NCBI GenBank assembly: GCA_945788205.1
Contig: CALZLE010000114.1
Location: 1 to 15,321, forward strand
DNA length: 15,321 bases
DNA from: an uncultured Desulfuromonadales bacterium
GTDB taxonomy: Bacteria > Desulfobacterota > Desulfuromonadia > Desulfuromonadales > Geopsychrobacteraceae
Reading direction: 5' to 3'
How positions within the stretch are numbered: the first letter of the stretch is position 1; each line of letters begins with the position of its first letter. Both the position numbers and the translations under genes were made by a program. The notes below the pieces were generated by a model. It saw nothing but the letters and a program-made list of their open reading frames with translations. It ran no database searches and was not told the DNA's origin. Below, in pieces: positions 1-8,134 of the stretch.

Positions 1-1
1 C

Positions 2-1726
<1,725 letters not shown>

Positions 1727-1729
1727 GAC

Positions 1730-1758
1730 TTGTACCAATAACTTTTATTTGCGATACT
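1730..1758 (+). promoter_or_regulatory. Possible sigma-70 promoter for the 1810 gene, overlapping the symporter terminator
   Basis: TTGTAC (1730-1735), 17 nt spacer, GATACT (1753-1758). It matches consensus at 3/6 and 4/6. Transcription would start near 1765, inside the left arm of the following hairpin, so the new RNA would lack part of that stem and could escape termination. Weak by sequence alone; the support is spacing and the need for a promoter here. Confidence 0.28.
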
Positions 1759-1760
1759 CT

Positions 1761-1791
1761 GGGCCGCCTTTTTAGGCGGCCCGATTTTTTT
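1761..1791 (+). terminator. Intrinsic terminator after the symporter gene
   Basis: GGGCCGCC (1761-1768) pairs perfectly with GGCGGCCC (1775-1782) around a 6-nt loop, and seven T follow at 1785-1791. It lies 34 nt after the symporter stop and only a few bases before the ribosome binding site of the next gene. Confidence 0.92.
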
Positions 1792-1809
1792 GTCGCAAAG
1801 GATATGTCA

Positions 1810-2448
1810 ATGAAAAGATTTCGCGTTACTCTTCTGGCAGTATGTTTGCTTTTGGCTTGGCTTGGCTACAACGACCTAAGCCTAAAGCTTCGCAACAGCG
1901 AACCACAACAACTCACAATCATCGAGCTTGAAACACAAGGACCGAGCCGTGAGTGGCTTAATGTTAGTGGTGGCTACCAGGACCTTATGCAGGCAATCAA
2001 CATGTCTGGAACCATTGAAATAGATTCCTTCCTGGTTCCCCTTAAACGCACTGCTGACAGTCCCGAAATTGGCGTTTGGTTTGAGACACGGGATCCACAA
2101 ATCGTTGACGTCCTAAAAACCTACTATTTCAAGCTAAACACAGACGCTGAGCGGCAAAAGTTTGTTCAGGAGAACAACGACTTCATTTTTGGCCGCCGTG
2201 ACATTCTCGGCATGACTGCGGACAACTTGATTGCAGACTCTAACCGTGAAAAACTGAAAGAATTGCTGCAAGAGATGAATATGACAGTCCCGGACAATGT
2301 CACCTTCATCAGTGAAGGAAAAGAACCTAAGTATTTGCGAGGATTATTTTTTGCGGTCGTCGCACTGATCGGAATGATAAAGCTCGCAACGGGGTTCACA
2401 TCAGCTGGCCACGACAGCCAAGAACCAGTTGAAACCTCTGAAACTTAA
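1810..2448 (+). CDS. Unrecognised protein with two membrane helices and an extracytoplasmic middle
   Basis: I do not recognise a family. The start is chosen at 1810 because AAGGA at 1798-1802 stands 7 nt before it; an in-frame ATG at 1804 is too close to that site. The 212-residue product begins with MKRF and a hydrophobic helix (about 5-20), has a polar middle of about 155 residues, and a second helix near the end (about 178-196), followed by a short acidic tail ending ETSET. This predicts a membrane-anchored protein whose middle domain is probably periplasmic. The middle contains a run of charged helices (about 110-160, e.g. EKLKELLQEM). No cysteine motif, enzyme signature or lipobox was seen. 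The region looks more AT-rich than the symporter gene. It has terminators on both sides, so it is probably monocistronic. Confidence 0.7.
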   Translation: MKRFRVTLLAVCLLLAWLGYNDLSLKLRNSEPQQLTIIELETQGPSREWLNVSGGYQDLMQAINMSGTIEIDSFLVPLKRTADSPEIGVWFETRDPQIVDVLKTYYFKLNTDAERQKFVQENNDFIFGRRDILGMTADNLIADSNREKLKELLQEMNMTVPDNVTFISEGKEPKYLRGLFFAVVALIGMIKLATGFTSAGHDSQEPVETSET

Positions 2449-2466
2449 TCTGATCGCAGAGTAAAC

Positions 2467-2499
2467 AAAAAAAAACCGGAGCATCTGCTCCGGCTTTTT
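2467..2499. terminator. Bidirectional intrinsic terminator
   Basis: CCGGAGCA (2476-2483) and TGCTCCGG (2486-2493) form a stem, with nine A to the left (2467-2475) and CTTTTT to the right. It can end the + strand gene at 2448 and the convergent minus-strand gene ending at 2522. The A9 tract makes it strongest for the minus strand. Confidence 0.88.
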
Positions 2500-2521
2500 A
2501 GTATATTCACGTTTTTATTTT

Positions 2522-2677
2522 TTAGCCGATATATACACTGTGGTTGCGTGCCCGGTTTGCCAGGATAGTCGGATCAACAACTTCGCCACACGCGCAACAC
2601 TTCCAAGCATCAAACGCACGAACAAAATCATAATATTTCTCGGAGTACATTCTGCCTTTACACTTAGGACATTTCAT
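2522..2677 (-). CDS. Small zinc-ribbon protein (51 aa)
   Basis: The product starts MKCPKCKGRM and carries two Cys-x2-Cys knuckles: C3/C6 and C27/C30, with an extra C28. The 20-residue spacing between them is the pattern of a treble-clef/zinc-ribbon fold. The stretch EKYYDFVRAFDAWKC between the knuckles is aromatic and charged. The start at 2677 is preferred over longer in-frame versions (up to 2767) because GGAGGT at 2683-2688 stands 5 nt upstream and because the extra 30 residues look non-conserved and lack such a site. I recall similar short zinc proteins as conserved hypotheticals in Geobacter-type genomes, but I cannot name a function; a regulatory or nucleic-acid-binding role is only a guess. 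It ends at the shared terminator and is monocistronic. Confidence 0.78.
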   Translation of the reverse strand: MKCPKCKGRMYSEKYYDFVRAFDAWKCCACGEVVDPTILANRARNHSVYIG

Positions 2678-2682
2678 TTGTG

Positions 2683-2688
2683 ACCTCC
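2683..2688 (-). promoter_or_regulatory. Ribosome binding site fixing the zinc-ribbon start
   Basis: GGAGGT on the minus strand, 5 nt before ATG 2677. A near-perfect anti-16S match that decides the start of the 51-residue protein over longer in-frame alternatives. Confidence 0.85.
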
Positions 2689-2772
2689 AGGTGATCAAGT
2701 TATTATTGGCAGCATATTTCAAACTATCCATATACGGTCCACCATTGAAGATTGGTTGGCTCTTCAACTAAA

Positions 2773-2788
2773 TACACATCTTGTGCCA
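2773..2788 (-). promoter_or_regulatory. Candidate sigma-54 promoter for the zinc-ribbon gene
   Basis: On the minus strand TGGCAC (2788-2783) is a perfect -24 box, followed at the right distance by GTGTA (2777-2773) where TTGCA is expected; the -12 C is replaced by T. Transcription would start near 2762, giving a leader of about 85 nt. One imperfect box keeps this tentative. Confidence 0.3.
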
Positions 2789-3190
2789 ACCCTGTACAGA
2801 CCACTGAGGCCATTTCTGGAGATCTCTACTTCCTATTATTTTACAGACAGTTACACTCAACTAACCTTTCAGCTGGCCACGACTTTTTAAAATAGTAATA
2901 TCTAGCCCCTTGAATACCGACAATCTTCGTCATTTTTTTGGCGAAATAGCCTTCAAATTAGTGCAAATGACCCTACATTACATAATTAACACTCGCCAAC
3001 ACTATGAAACCCTTAGCTTTTTCTCCATCACTGCTCTACCAACTTTTTCGTCAGCGTAAACTTATAACCATAAAACAGATACTTGCAAGGTCCGACAGCC
3101 GATCATACAAAGCGAGGAAATGGACAGGAAATTTCGTCAACATTATGACGATCAAGACGATTAAACGTTAAATATTTGACGAACATTGAT
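2789..3190. other. AT-rich intergenic region with no convincing gene
   Basis: About 400 bp between the zinc-ribbon promoter region and the cimA terminator. One 55-codon + strand frame (3004-3171, starting MKPLAFSPSLL, basic and rich in Ile/Lys) is open but has no Shine-Dalgarno site, so I do not call it a gene. No tRNA, known riboswitch core or strong hairpin was found. A 15-nt stretch (2869-2883) repeats exactly at 2401-2415. The region may hold an unrecognised small RNA or simply be spacer. Confidence 0.5.
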
Positions 3191-3227
3191 AAAAAAAGCC
3201 GCACTCCCCTGCTGGAAAGTGCGGCTT
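3191..3227 (-). terminator. Intrinsic terminator of the lysC-cimA operon
   Basis: On the minus strand AAGCCGCACT (3227-3218) pairs with AGTGCGGCTT (3205-3196) over a 12-nt loop. The U-tract is the run of seven A at 3191-3197 on the + strand. It begins about 33 nt after the cimA stop. The last As of the tract overlap the stem base. Confidence 0.92.
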
Positions 3228-3260
3228 AAACTCAAAAACTATCTAATTCGTAACTTGTTT

Positions 3261-4829
3261 TTAGGTTTTGTCTTTATACAATTTATACGTCAAAGCATCG
3301 GCCAAAGCTTGGTAGGAAGCATCAATGATGTTGCTGCTGACTCCGACAGTCCCCCAACGGCTTTCCTGGTCCCCAGACTCAACCAGAACCCGGGTAACCG
3401 ATTCAGTACCCTTGCCTGCGGGCAGCACCCGCACCTTATAATCGAGCAGCTTAACCTCGCTCAACTGTGGATAGAAGCTGGTCAAAGCCTTACGTAACGC
3501 CATGTCGAGAGCGTTCACCGGTCCGTTACCATCAGCCGCCGTATGCTCAACGTTGCCTCCGACTTTGACCTTAACCGTCGCTTCGGCAACAGGAGCTTTG
3601 TCACTGTCGCGCAAGGTGTCAATAACCCGAAACGCTGAGACGGTGAAATAATGCTTCAGCTTACCCATCGCTTTGAGCATCAACAGCTCAAATGAGGCTT
3701 CGGCACCCTCAAACTGGAAGCCTTGATTTTCCAGCTCTTTGATATCCTCAAGGATCTCCAAAGTAACCGGATCTTTGCTATCCAACTCGATACCACATTC
3801 TTCTGCCTTGGCGAGGATATTTGAACGGCCGGAGAGGTCCGAAACCAACACTCGGGTCGTGTTTCCAACCAGTTCAGGGCGGATATGTTCATAGGTTTCA
3901 GGATGGCGCTGAATTGCCGAAACGTGCACTCCGCCTTTATGGGCAAAGGCTGAGTTTCCGACATAGGCCTGATGCTTGTTCGGCACCAAGTTAGCCAATT
4001 CGTAAACGTAGCGCGACGCCCTGCGCAGTGTCTTGAGGTTGCCATCACTCAAACATTCCTTACCCATTTTCAATTTCAACGATGGAATAATTGAGCAGAG
4101 GTTCGCATTACCGCAACGCTCACCAAAACCGTTCATGGTTCCCTGAACATGAACCGCACCACAACTGACCGCCATCATTGAATTGGCCACTGCGCACTCA
4201 CTGTCATTATGAGCGTGAATGCCAAGCGGTGTTGAAACTGCTTTTTTCACTTCGTCCATAATCGCCGGGATTTCGTACGGCATGGTGCCGCCATTGGTAT
4301 CGCAGAGAACTATGCAATCGATGTTGGCCGCTGCAGCGGCCTGCAGAGTCTTGATAGCGTATTCCGGGTTTGCTTTATAACCATCAAAAAAATGCTCGGC
4401 ATCATAGATCACTTCACCGATCCGCCCTTTCAGGTAAACCAGTGAATCGTTGATCAGCTCCAGATTCTCTTCCAACGAGATACGCAAGGCTTCACGCACA
4501 TGGAAATCCCAGGTCTTGCCGAAAATGGTCACGGCATCCGGTTCAGCCTCGATCAGCATCTGAATGTTATTGTCTTCAGCTGGCGTCACCTTGGCGCGGC
4601 GAGTTGAACCGAAAGCGGCAATTTTACTGTGATTGAGCGTCTCTTTTTTGATTTCGTGAAAGAAGGTAATGTCCTTCGGGTTCGAGCCGGGCCAACCACC
4701 CTCGATGTAATCGATCCCCAGCTCATCAAGCCGGCGAGCAATCTGCACCTTGTCCTGCACCTGAAACGAGATATCCTCAGCCTGGGTACCGTCGCGTAGC
4801 GTGGTATCGTAAATTTGAATCCGGCTCAT
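3261..4829 (-). CDS. cimA: (R)-citramalate synthase
   Basis: Condenses pyruvate with acetyl-CoA to (R)-citramalate, the first step of the threonine-independent route to 2-oxobutyrate and isoleucine. The 522-residue length fits the long CimA class related to 2-isopropylmalate synthase. The N-terminal TIM barrel shows the HMGL-like signature DTTLRDGTQ (8-16), the metal-binding HAHND (205-209) and GFGERCGNANL (234-244). The C-terminal part (about 390-520) matches the LeuA-type dimer domain where feedback inhibitor binds. The call over leuA rests on recollection of CimA-type features such as YIEGGWPGSNPKD after the barrel start. ATG 4829 is chosen because AGGGTG stands 7 nt upstream; a GTG one codon earlier is possible. 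It follows lysC by about 30 nt on the same strand, and a terminator follows. Established work shows this pathway in Geobacter. Confidence 0.9.
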   Translation of the reverse strand: MSRIQIYDTTLRDGTQAEDISFQVQDKVQIARRLDELGIDYIEGGWPGSNPKDITFFHEIKKETLNHSKIAAFGSTRRAKVTPAEDNNIQMLIEAEPDAVTIFGKTWDFHVREALRISLEENLELINDSLVYLKGRIGEVIYDAEHFFDGYKANPEYAIKTLQAAAAANIDCIVLCDTNGGTMPYEIPAIMDEVKKAVSTPLGIHAHNDSECAVANSMMAVSCGAVHVQGTMNGFGERCGNANLCSIIPSLKLKMGKECLSDGNLKTLRRASRYVYELANLVPNKHQAYVGNSAFAHKGGVHVSAIQRHPETYEHIRPELVGNTTRVLVSDLSGRSNILAKAEECGIELDSKDPVTLEILEDIKELENQGFQFEGAEASFELLMLKAMGKLKHYFTVSAFRVIDTLRDSDKAPVAEATVKVKVGGNVEHTAADGNGPVNALDMALRKALTSFYPQLSEVKLLDYKVRVLPAGKGTESVTRVLVESGDQESRWGTVGVSSNIIDASYQALADALTYKLYKDKT

Positions 4830-4861
4830 CACATTACACCCTTTCTTGATCGATCTTGCTG

Positions 4862-6091
4862 TTACTCTACACTGGTCGGATTGTCTAAACCGAACGCAGC
4901 GTGCAGCACACGCACAGCAAGCTCGGTGTATTTGGAATCGATCACACAGGAAACCTTGATTTCACTGGTCGAGATCATTTCAATATTGATCCCTTCCTTC
5001 GACAGGGTTTCAAACATGGTCTGGGCAATCCCCGCGTGGGAGCGCATGCCGACACCAATAATTGAAACCTTGGAAATCGCCTCGTTGTGTGCAACGCCTT
5101 CGGCACCAATCGTCGGAGCAGCTTCTTCGACAATCTTAAGCGCTTTTTTGCAATCCGCCTTCGGCACAGTAAAGGTCAAATCGGTTTTACCGTCGCGCGA
5201 CACATTCTGAATGATCATATCGACGGTAATCCCCGCCTCACCCAGAGGGGTAAAAATCTTGGCAGCAATACCCGGCTGATCAGGCACACCGAGAACACTG
5301 ACTTTTGCTTCATCTTTATTGTAGGCAATTCCTGAAACCAGTACGGTCTCCATCTCCTGATCCTCCTTCATAACCAGTGTGCCCGGCTTATCGTTAAAGC
5401 TCGAACGCACGTGAATGACGACGTTGTATTTTTTAGCGAACTCTACACTGCGAATCTGCAGAACCTTAGCTCCAAGCGAGGCCATTTCAAGCATTTCCTC
5501 GTAGGAAATCTTCTCAATTTTCGAGGCTTCCGGGACCATCCGCGGATCGGTGGTATAAACACCATCGACATCGGTGTAGATTTCGCAGACATCCGCATTG
5601 AGAGCTGCAGCCACGGCAACTGCCGAAGTATCCGAACCACCCCGGCCTAAAGTTGTCACATTGCCATGCTCGTCAATCCCCTGAAACCCGGCGACGATAA
5701 TGATGGTGCCGCTCTTCAGGTCTTCACGAACTTTTTTGTCATCAATGCTCTTGATCCGGGCACGCGAGTGATCGTTGTCGGTGCGCACCGGAATCTGTGA
5801 GCCGAGATAACTCTTGGCATTGTACCCCATCGACTGCAAGCACATCGACAGCAGAGCAATGGTCACCTGCTCACCCGTCGAAACCAGCACATCATATTCA
5901 CGTTCGCTGGGAAACTCACAGATATCATCAGCCAGGGCCACCAGACGATTGGTCTCGCCAGCCATGGCTGAGACGATAACGACGACATCATTGCCGTCAT
6001 CAAAGGTCTTGGCCACCCGACGGGCAACATTGCGGATTTTTTCCACTGTTCCCACCGAGGTTCCACCATATTTTTGTACTACCAGGGCCAT
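4862..6091 (-). CDS. lysC: Aspartate kinase with tandem ACT domains
   Basis: Phosphorylates aspartate with ATP, the committed step towards lysine, threonine, methionine and diaminopimelate for peptidoglycan. The 409 residues match the monofunctional class. Visible motifs are KYGGTSVG (7-14), GRGGSDTSA (149-157) and TDVDGVYTTDPR (173-184) in the amino-acid kinase domain. Two ACT domains follow at about 264-330 (VSVLGVPDQPGIAAKIF) and 343-405 (VSIIGVGMRSHAGIAQTMF), as in enzymes feedback-inhibited by lysine and/or threonine; which one applies here cannot be read from sequence. ATG 6091 has GAGGA 5 nt upstream. It is the first gene of an operon with cimA, and a promoter plus a terminator-like hairpin precede it. 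An internal start giving a separate ACT subunit, as in Bacillus and Corynebacterium, was not evident. Confidence 0.96.
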   Translation of the reverse strand: MALVVQKYGGTSVGTVEKIRNVARRVAKTFDDGNDVVVIVSAMAGETNRLVALADDICEFPSEREYDVLVSTGEQVTIALLSMCLQSMGYNAKSYLGSQIPVRTDNDHSRARIKSIDDKKVREDLKSGTIIIVAGFQGIDEHGNVTTLGRGGSDTSAVAVAAALNADVCEIYTDVDGVYTTDPRMVPEASKIEKISYEEMLEMASLGAKVLQIRSVEFAKKYNVVIHVRSSFNDKPGTLVMKEDQEMETVLVSGIAYNKDEAKVSVLGVPDQPGIAAKIFTPLGEAGITVDMIIQNVSRDGKTDLTFTVPKADCKKALKIVEEAAPTIGAEGVAHNEAISKVSIIGVGMRSHAGIAQTMFETLSKEGINIEMISTSEIKVSCVIDSKYTELAVRVLHAAFGLDNPTSVE

Positions 6092-6115
6092 AACAGTCCT
6101 CGTCCTCCCTATTGG

Positions 6116-6148
6116 AAAAAAGCCGGTGACAATCGAGGTGTCACCAGC
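6116..6148 (-). terminator. Intrinsic terminator in the lysC leader (candidate attenuator)
   Basis: On the minus strand GCTGGTGAC (6148-6140) pairs with GTCACCGGC (6130-6122): nine pairs with one G-U, a 9-nt loop, then six U (6121-6116). It lies 24 nt before the lysC start and downstream of a good promoter. No minus-strand gene ends just upstream, so its natural role is premature termination of the lysC transcript. No leader peptide rich in Lys, Thr or Ile, T-box or lysine-riboswitch core was seen. Confidence 0.8.
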
Positions 6149-6183
6149 CCAGCTGAAATCTCCAAAACTGTCAGAAAGTCCCT

Positions 6184-6212
6184 TTAATAGCAGGAATTTC
6201 CCGACCGGTCAA
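6184..6212 (-). promoter_or_regulatory. Probable sigma-70 promoter of lysC-cimA
   Basis: On the minus strand TTGACC (6212-6207), a 17-nt spacer and TATTAA (6189-6184), matching consensus 5/6 and 4/6. The predicted start near 6177 gives a leader of about 85 nt that contains the terminator hairpin at 6116-6148. Confidence 0.6.
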
Positions 6213-6373
6213 AAGCTTTTTCCTGCCCCCGATGATTGTCTGAATCTATTCACACAGAAGCCAATTCCAGACTGGACGAGCTGCCACCAAATAAGGCATA
6301 GTAAACGGTGAATCGGGCCTCTAACCCTGTAGGCCGTAACACCCCTTACCGAAGCCAGCTGAACAGCAGAAAT

Positions 6374-7018
6374 ATGATAGAAACCGTCACTGCCGACGCA
6401 TATACCGAACTGGTCCAAAACAGCAAGGTGTTGGAAAAAGATGGGCACGGAGAAAAGGTGCTGCTAACCGATGAAGGTCAGATCATCAAAATCTTCCGGC
6501 GCAAGAAACTTCTCTCTACCGCTTTATTTTTCCCTTACGCTATGCGTTTTGCGGCCAACGCCAGACGCCTGCTACAGCGCGATATCCCCACTGTCACAGT
6601 CACCCGAGTCGGCAGATGTCTTCACCCGAAACGCGACCTGCTCTGGTACCAATTACTGGCGGGCGAAACCATGCGCGAACACTGCCAGCAACAACCCGCT
6701 GCGGCTATCATTCCAACGCTGGGGTCTTTTGTAGCTAACCTGCACCGGCAGGGTGTACTGTTCCGCTCCCTGCACTGGGGAAACATCATCGTCCAACCCG
6801 ACCGTAGTCTCGGCCTGATCGACATCGCCGACCTGAAGATCTACCATCGCCCTCTGACATTGAATCAAAGGGCACGCAACTTCCGTCACATGCTACGCTA
6901 CCCCACTGACCGGGAACTGTTTGTTCAATATGCCAATGAATTTTGGCAAGCTTACGGGCAAGCATGTGGTTTGAGCGAGAATCGGCTGCTCCGTTTGCGA
7001 GAAGAGACAAACCTATAG
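6374..7018 (+). CDS. Small LPS/Kdo-kinase-like protein with atypical catalytic loop
   Basis: A 214-residue protein of the kinase-like superfamily that contains lipopolysaccharide core kinases (Kdo/WaaP, InaA); relatives I recall from Pseudomonas are labelled LPS kinase or toluene tolerance protein. Visible parts are a beta-strand Lys candidate in QIIKIF (K39), the hinge-like LLWYQLLAGETMREH (89-103), a catalytic-loop equivalent GVLFRSLHWGNIIV (127-140) and LIDIADL (148-154) in place of the DFG region. The loop keeps the Asn (N137) but has Ser132 where related phosphotransferases carry the catalytic Asp. The start ATG 6374 is preferred; a GTG at 6308 adds 22 unconvincing residues, and neither has a strong Shine-Dalgarno site. 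It is the only + strand gene between two minus-strand operons and is convergent with tsaE. A role in outer-membrane polysaccharide phosphorylation is inferred. Confidence 0.75.
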   Translation: MIETVTADAYTELVQNSKVLEKDGHGEKVLLTDEGQIIKIFRRKKLLSTALFFPYAMRFAANARRLLQRDIPTVTVTRVGRCLHPKRDLLWYQLLAGETMREHCQQQPAAAIIPTLGSFVANLHRQGVLFRSLHWGNIIVQPDRSLGLIDIADLKIYHRPLTLNQRARNFRHMLRYPTDRELFVQYANEFWQAYGQACGLSENRLLRLREETNL

Positions 7019-7206
7019 TCCAAGCGACACATCAAGGACCGACAATATCAGATAAACGCTTCAATTTCGTTGATTATATTACAGGCCAAAACTGGCTGTC
7101 TCCGGCTATTACCTCGCATAAACACTTCCATATGACATCAGATGTCTACCGAAAACCAGATTCTGTCTGGCAGAGCAGTGCAGGTCACGATCAGAGCGAC
7201 AACTTA

Positions 7207-7683
7207 TTACTCCCCGCACAGATCCTGCAAAGCGGCTAGTAACTGCTCAGTCGCCGTAGATTTGGCCGTAAAAACAATCTTACGCTGTTCTTCACCCGTA
7301 TGCTGCAACTCAACCCACAGTCCCGGCGTCTCATCATTATCAAGCCGTTCGGGCCACTCCACCAACGCCACCCCGGAACCGTAGGCAAAATCATCAAAAC
7401 CGATCACAATTAATTCATCGACATCAGAAAGACGATAGAGGTCAAAGTGATAAAGATCGAGCCGGGCCGGATAGTGATTCATCAAAGTAAAGGTCGGACT
7501 GGTGATCGGCACCTGCGGGTCGACCCCGAGGCCGCGGGCAATCCCCCGGGCCAGTACCGATTTACCAGCTCCCAGGGTCCCCTGCAACAGAATCAGGGCC
7601 GGCTGCTCAAGCAACCGGCCCAGTTGAATTCCCAATTTCAGGGTTTGTTCCTCATCAGTACTCTGAAAAACCCAGTCGGACAA
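7207..7683 (-). CDS. tsaE: tRNA t6A37 threonylcarbamoyladenosine biosynthesis ATPase TsaE
   Basis: P-loop ATPase that works with TsaB and TsaD to place the threonylcarbamoyl group on A37 of ANN-decoding tRNAs in the cytoplasm. The 158 residues match the family length. Motifs are the Walker A GTLGAGKS (35-42), SPTFTLMNHY (62-71), DLYHFDLYRL (76-85) and EWPERL (109-114). The start is a TTG at 7683, supported by GGAGGG 5 nt upstream and by the absence of any earlier usable ATG; the N-terminus MSDWVFQS is normal for the family. It begins 1 nt after the CBS gene ends and is the last gene of the long minus-strand cluster. I found no clear terminator between its end and the convergent kinase-like gene at 7018. 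Confidence 0.95.
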   Translation of the reverse strand: MSDWVFQSTDEEQTLKLGIQLGRLLEQPALILLQGTLGAGKSVLARGIARGLGVDPQVPITSPTFTLMNHYPARLDLYHFDLYRLSDVDELIVIGFDDFAYGSGVALVEWPERLDNDETPGLWVELQHTGEEQRKIVFTAKSTATEQLLAALQDLCGE

Positions 7684-7684
7684 C

Positions 7685-8134
7685 CTAGCCCTCCATAGCG
7701 CGGATCAGGTCAAGACGGGCAACCACACCGATCATCTCGTCCTCCTCAACAACCGGCAGCAGATGGACCTTGTGTTTACTCATCAACCCGGCAATTTCGC
7801 GCACAGTGCTCTCCGGTGAGCAAGTCACCGGCGTATTCTCGCATAACTCACCAACCGTTGTTGCCGTGACGCGATCAACCTGCTCCTTGAAGCGTTTCTC
7901 ACTGTCGAGATAGAAAACACCATCGAACAGAGCCATGACCGTCGGAATGTGCAGCGGCTTCTGTTGTTCAATCAGATCGGTTTCACTGATCACGGCGATC
8001 AGCTTCCCGGCATCATCGACCACCGGCATATTACTGTGCCTGGTTTCTACGAACTTGCTCGCCAATTCCTTGAGACTGGTTTCTGCAGTCACCGTCACCA
8101 CTTCCCGCGTCATAATCTCTCGTGCTGTCAGCAT
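7685..8134 (-). CDS. CBS-pair protein
   Basis: A stand-alone tandem CBS protein of 149 residues. CBS pairs bind adenosine-containing ligands (AMP, ATP, SAM, c-di-AMP, NAD) and regulate partner proteins. CBS1 spans about 1-58, with the motif MTREVVTVTAETSLKELA and AVISETDLI; CBS2 spans about 88-149, with TCSPESTVREIAGLMSKHKVHLLPVV and GVVARLDLI. The approximately 25-residue link between them holds MALFDGVFYLDSEK. The ATG at 8134 is favoured by AAGGAG 7 nt upstream; an in-frame TTG at 8140 lies too close to that site. Its first 7 bp overlap the end of nnrDE and its end lies 1 nt from tsaE, so it is translated with them. The ligand is unknown; its position after a c-di-AMP synthase gene in the same transcription unit is suggestive only. 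Confidence 0.88.
   Translation of the reverse strand: MLTAREIMTREVVTVTAETSLKELASKFVETRHSNMPVVDDAGKLIAVISETDLIEQQKPLHIPTVMALFDGVFYLDSEKRFKEQVDRVTATTVGELCENTPVTCSPESTVREIAGLMSKHKVHLLPVVEEDEMIGVVARLDLIRAMEG
7689..7694 (-). promoter_or_regulatory. Ribosome binding site supporting the TTG start of tsaE
   Basis: GGAGGG on the minus strand lies 5 nt before TTG 7683 and inside the last codons of the CBS gene, so the two genes are probably translationally coupled. Confidence 0.75.

Noticed and set aside
3004..3171. 55-codon + strand frame in the intergenic gap
   Set aside because: No ribosome binding site, no recognisable motif and no promoter; kept only as a finding about the gap.
6308..6373. Upstream GTG extension of the kinase-like gene
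   Set aside because: The 22 extra residues look unlike a protein N-terminus of this family and there is no good ribosome binding site.
6092..6373. Lysine riboswitch or T-box ahead of lysC
   Set aside because: The conserved core sequences I know for both classes were not found on the minus strand.
7019..7206. Inverted repeats (GACATC-A-GATGTC at 7134-7146; imperfect stem at 7081-7099) as terminator or operator between the kinase-like gene and tsaE
   Set aside because: No T-tract follows on either strand, stems are short, and no regulator family could be tied to the palindrome.
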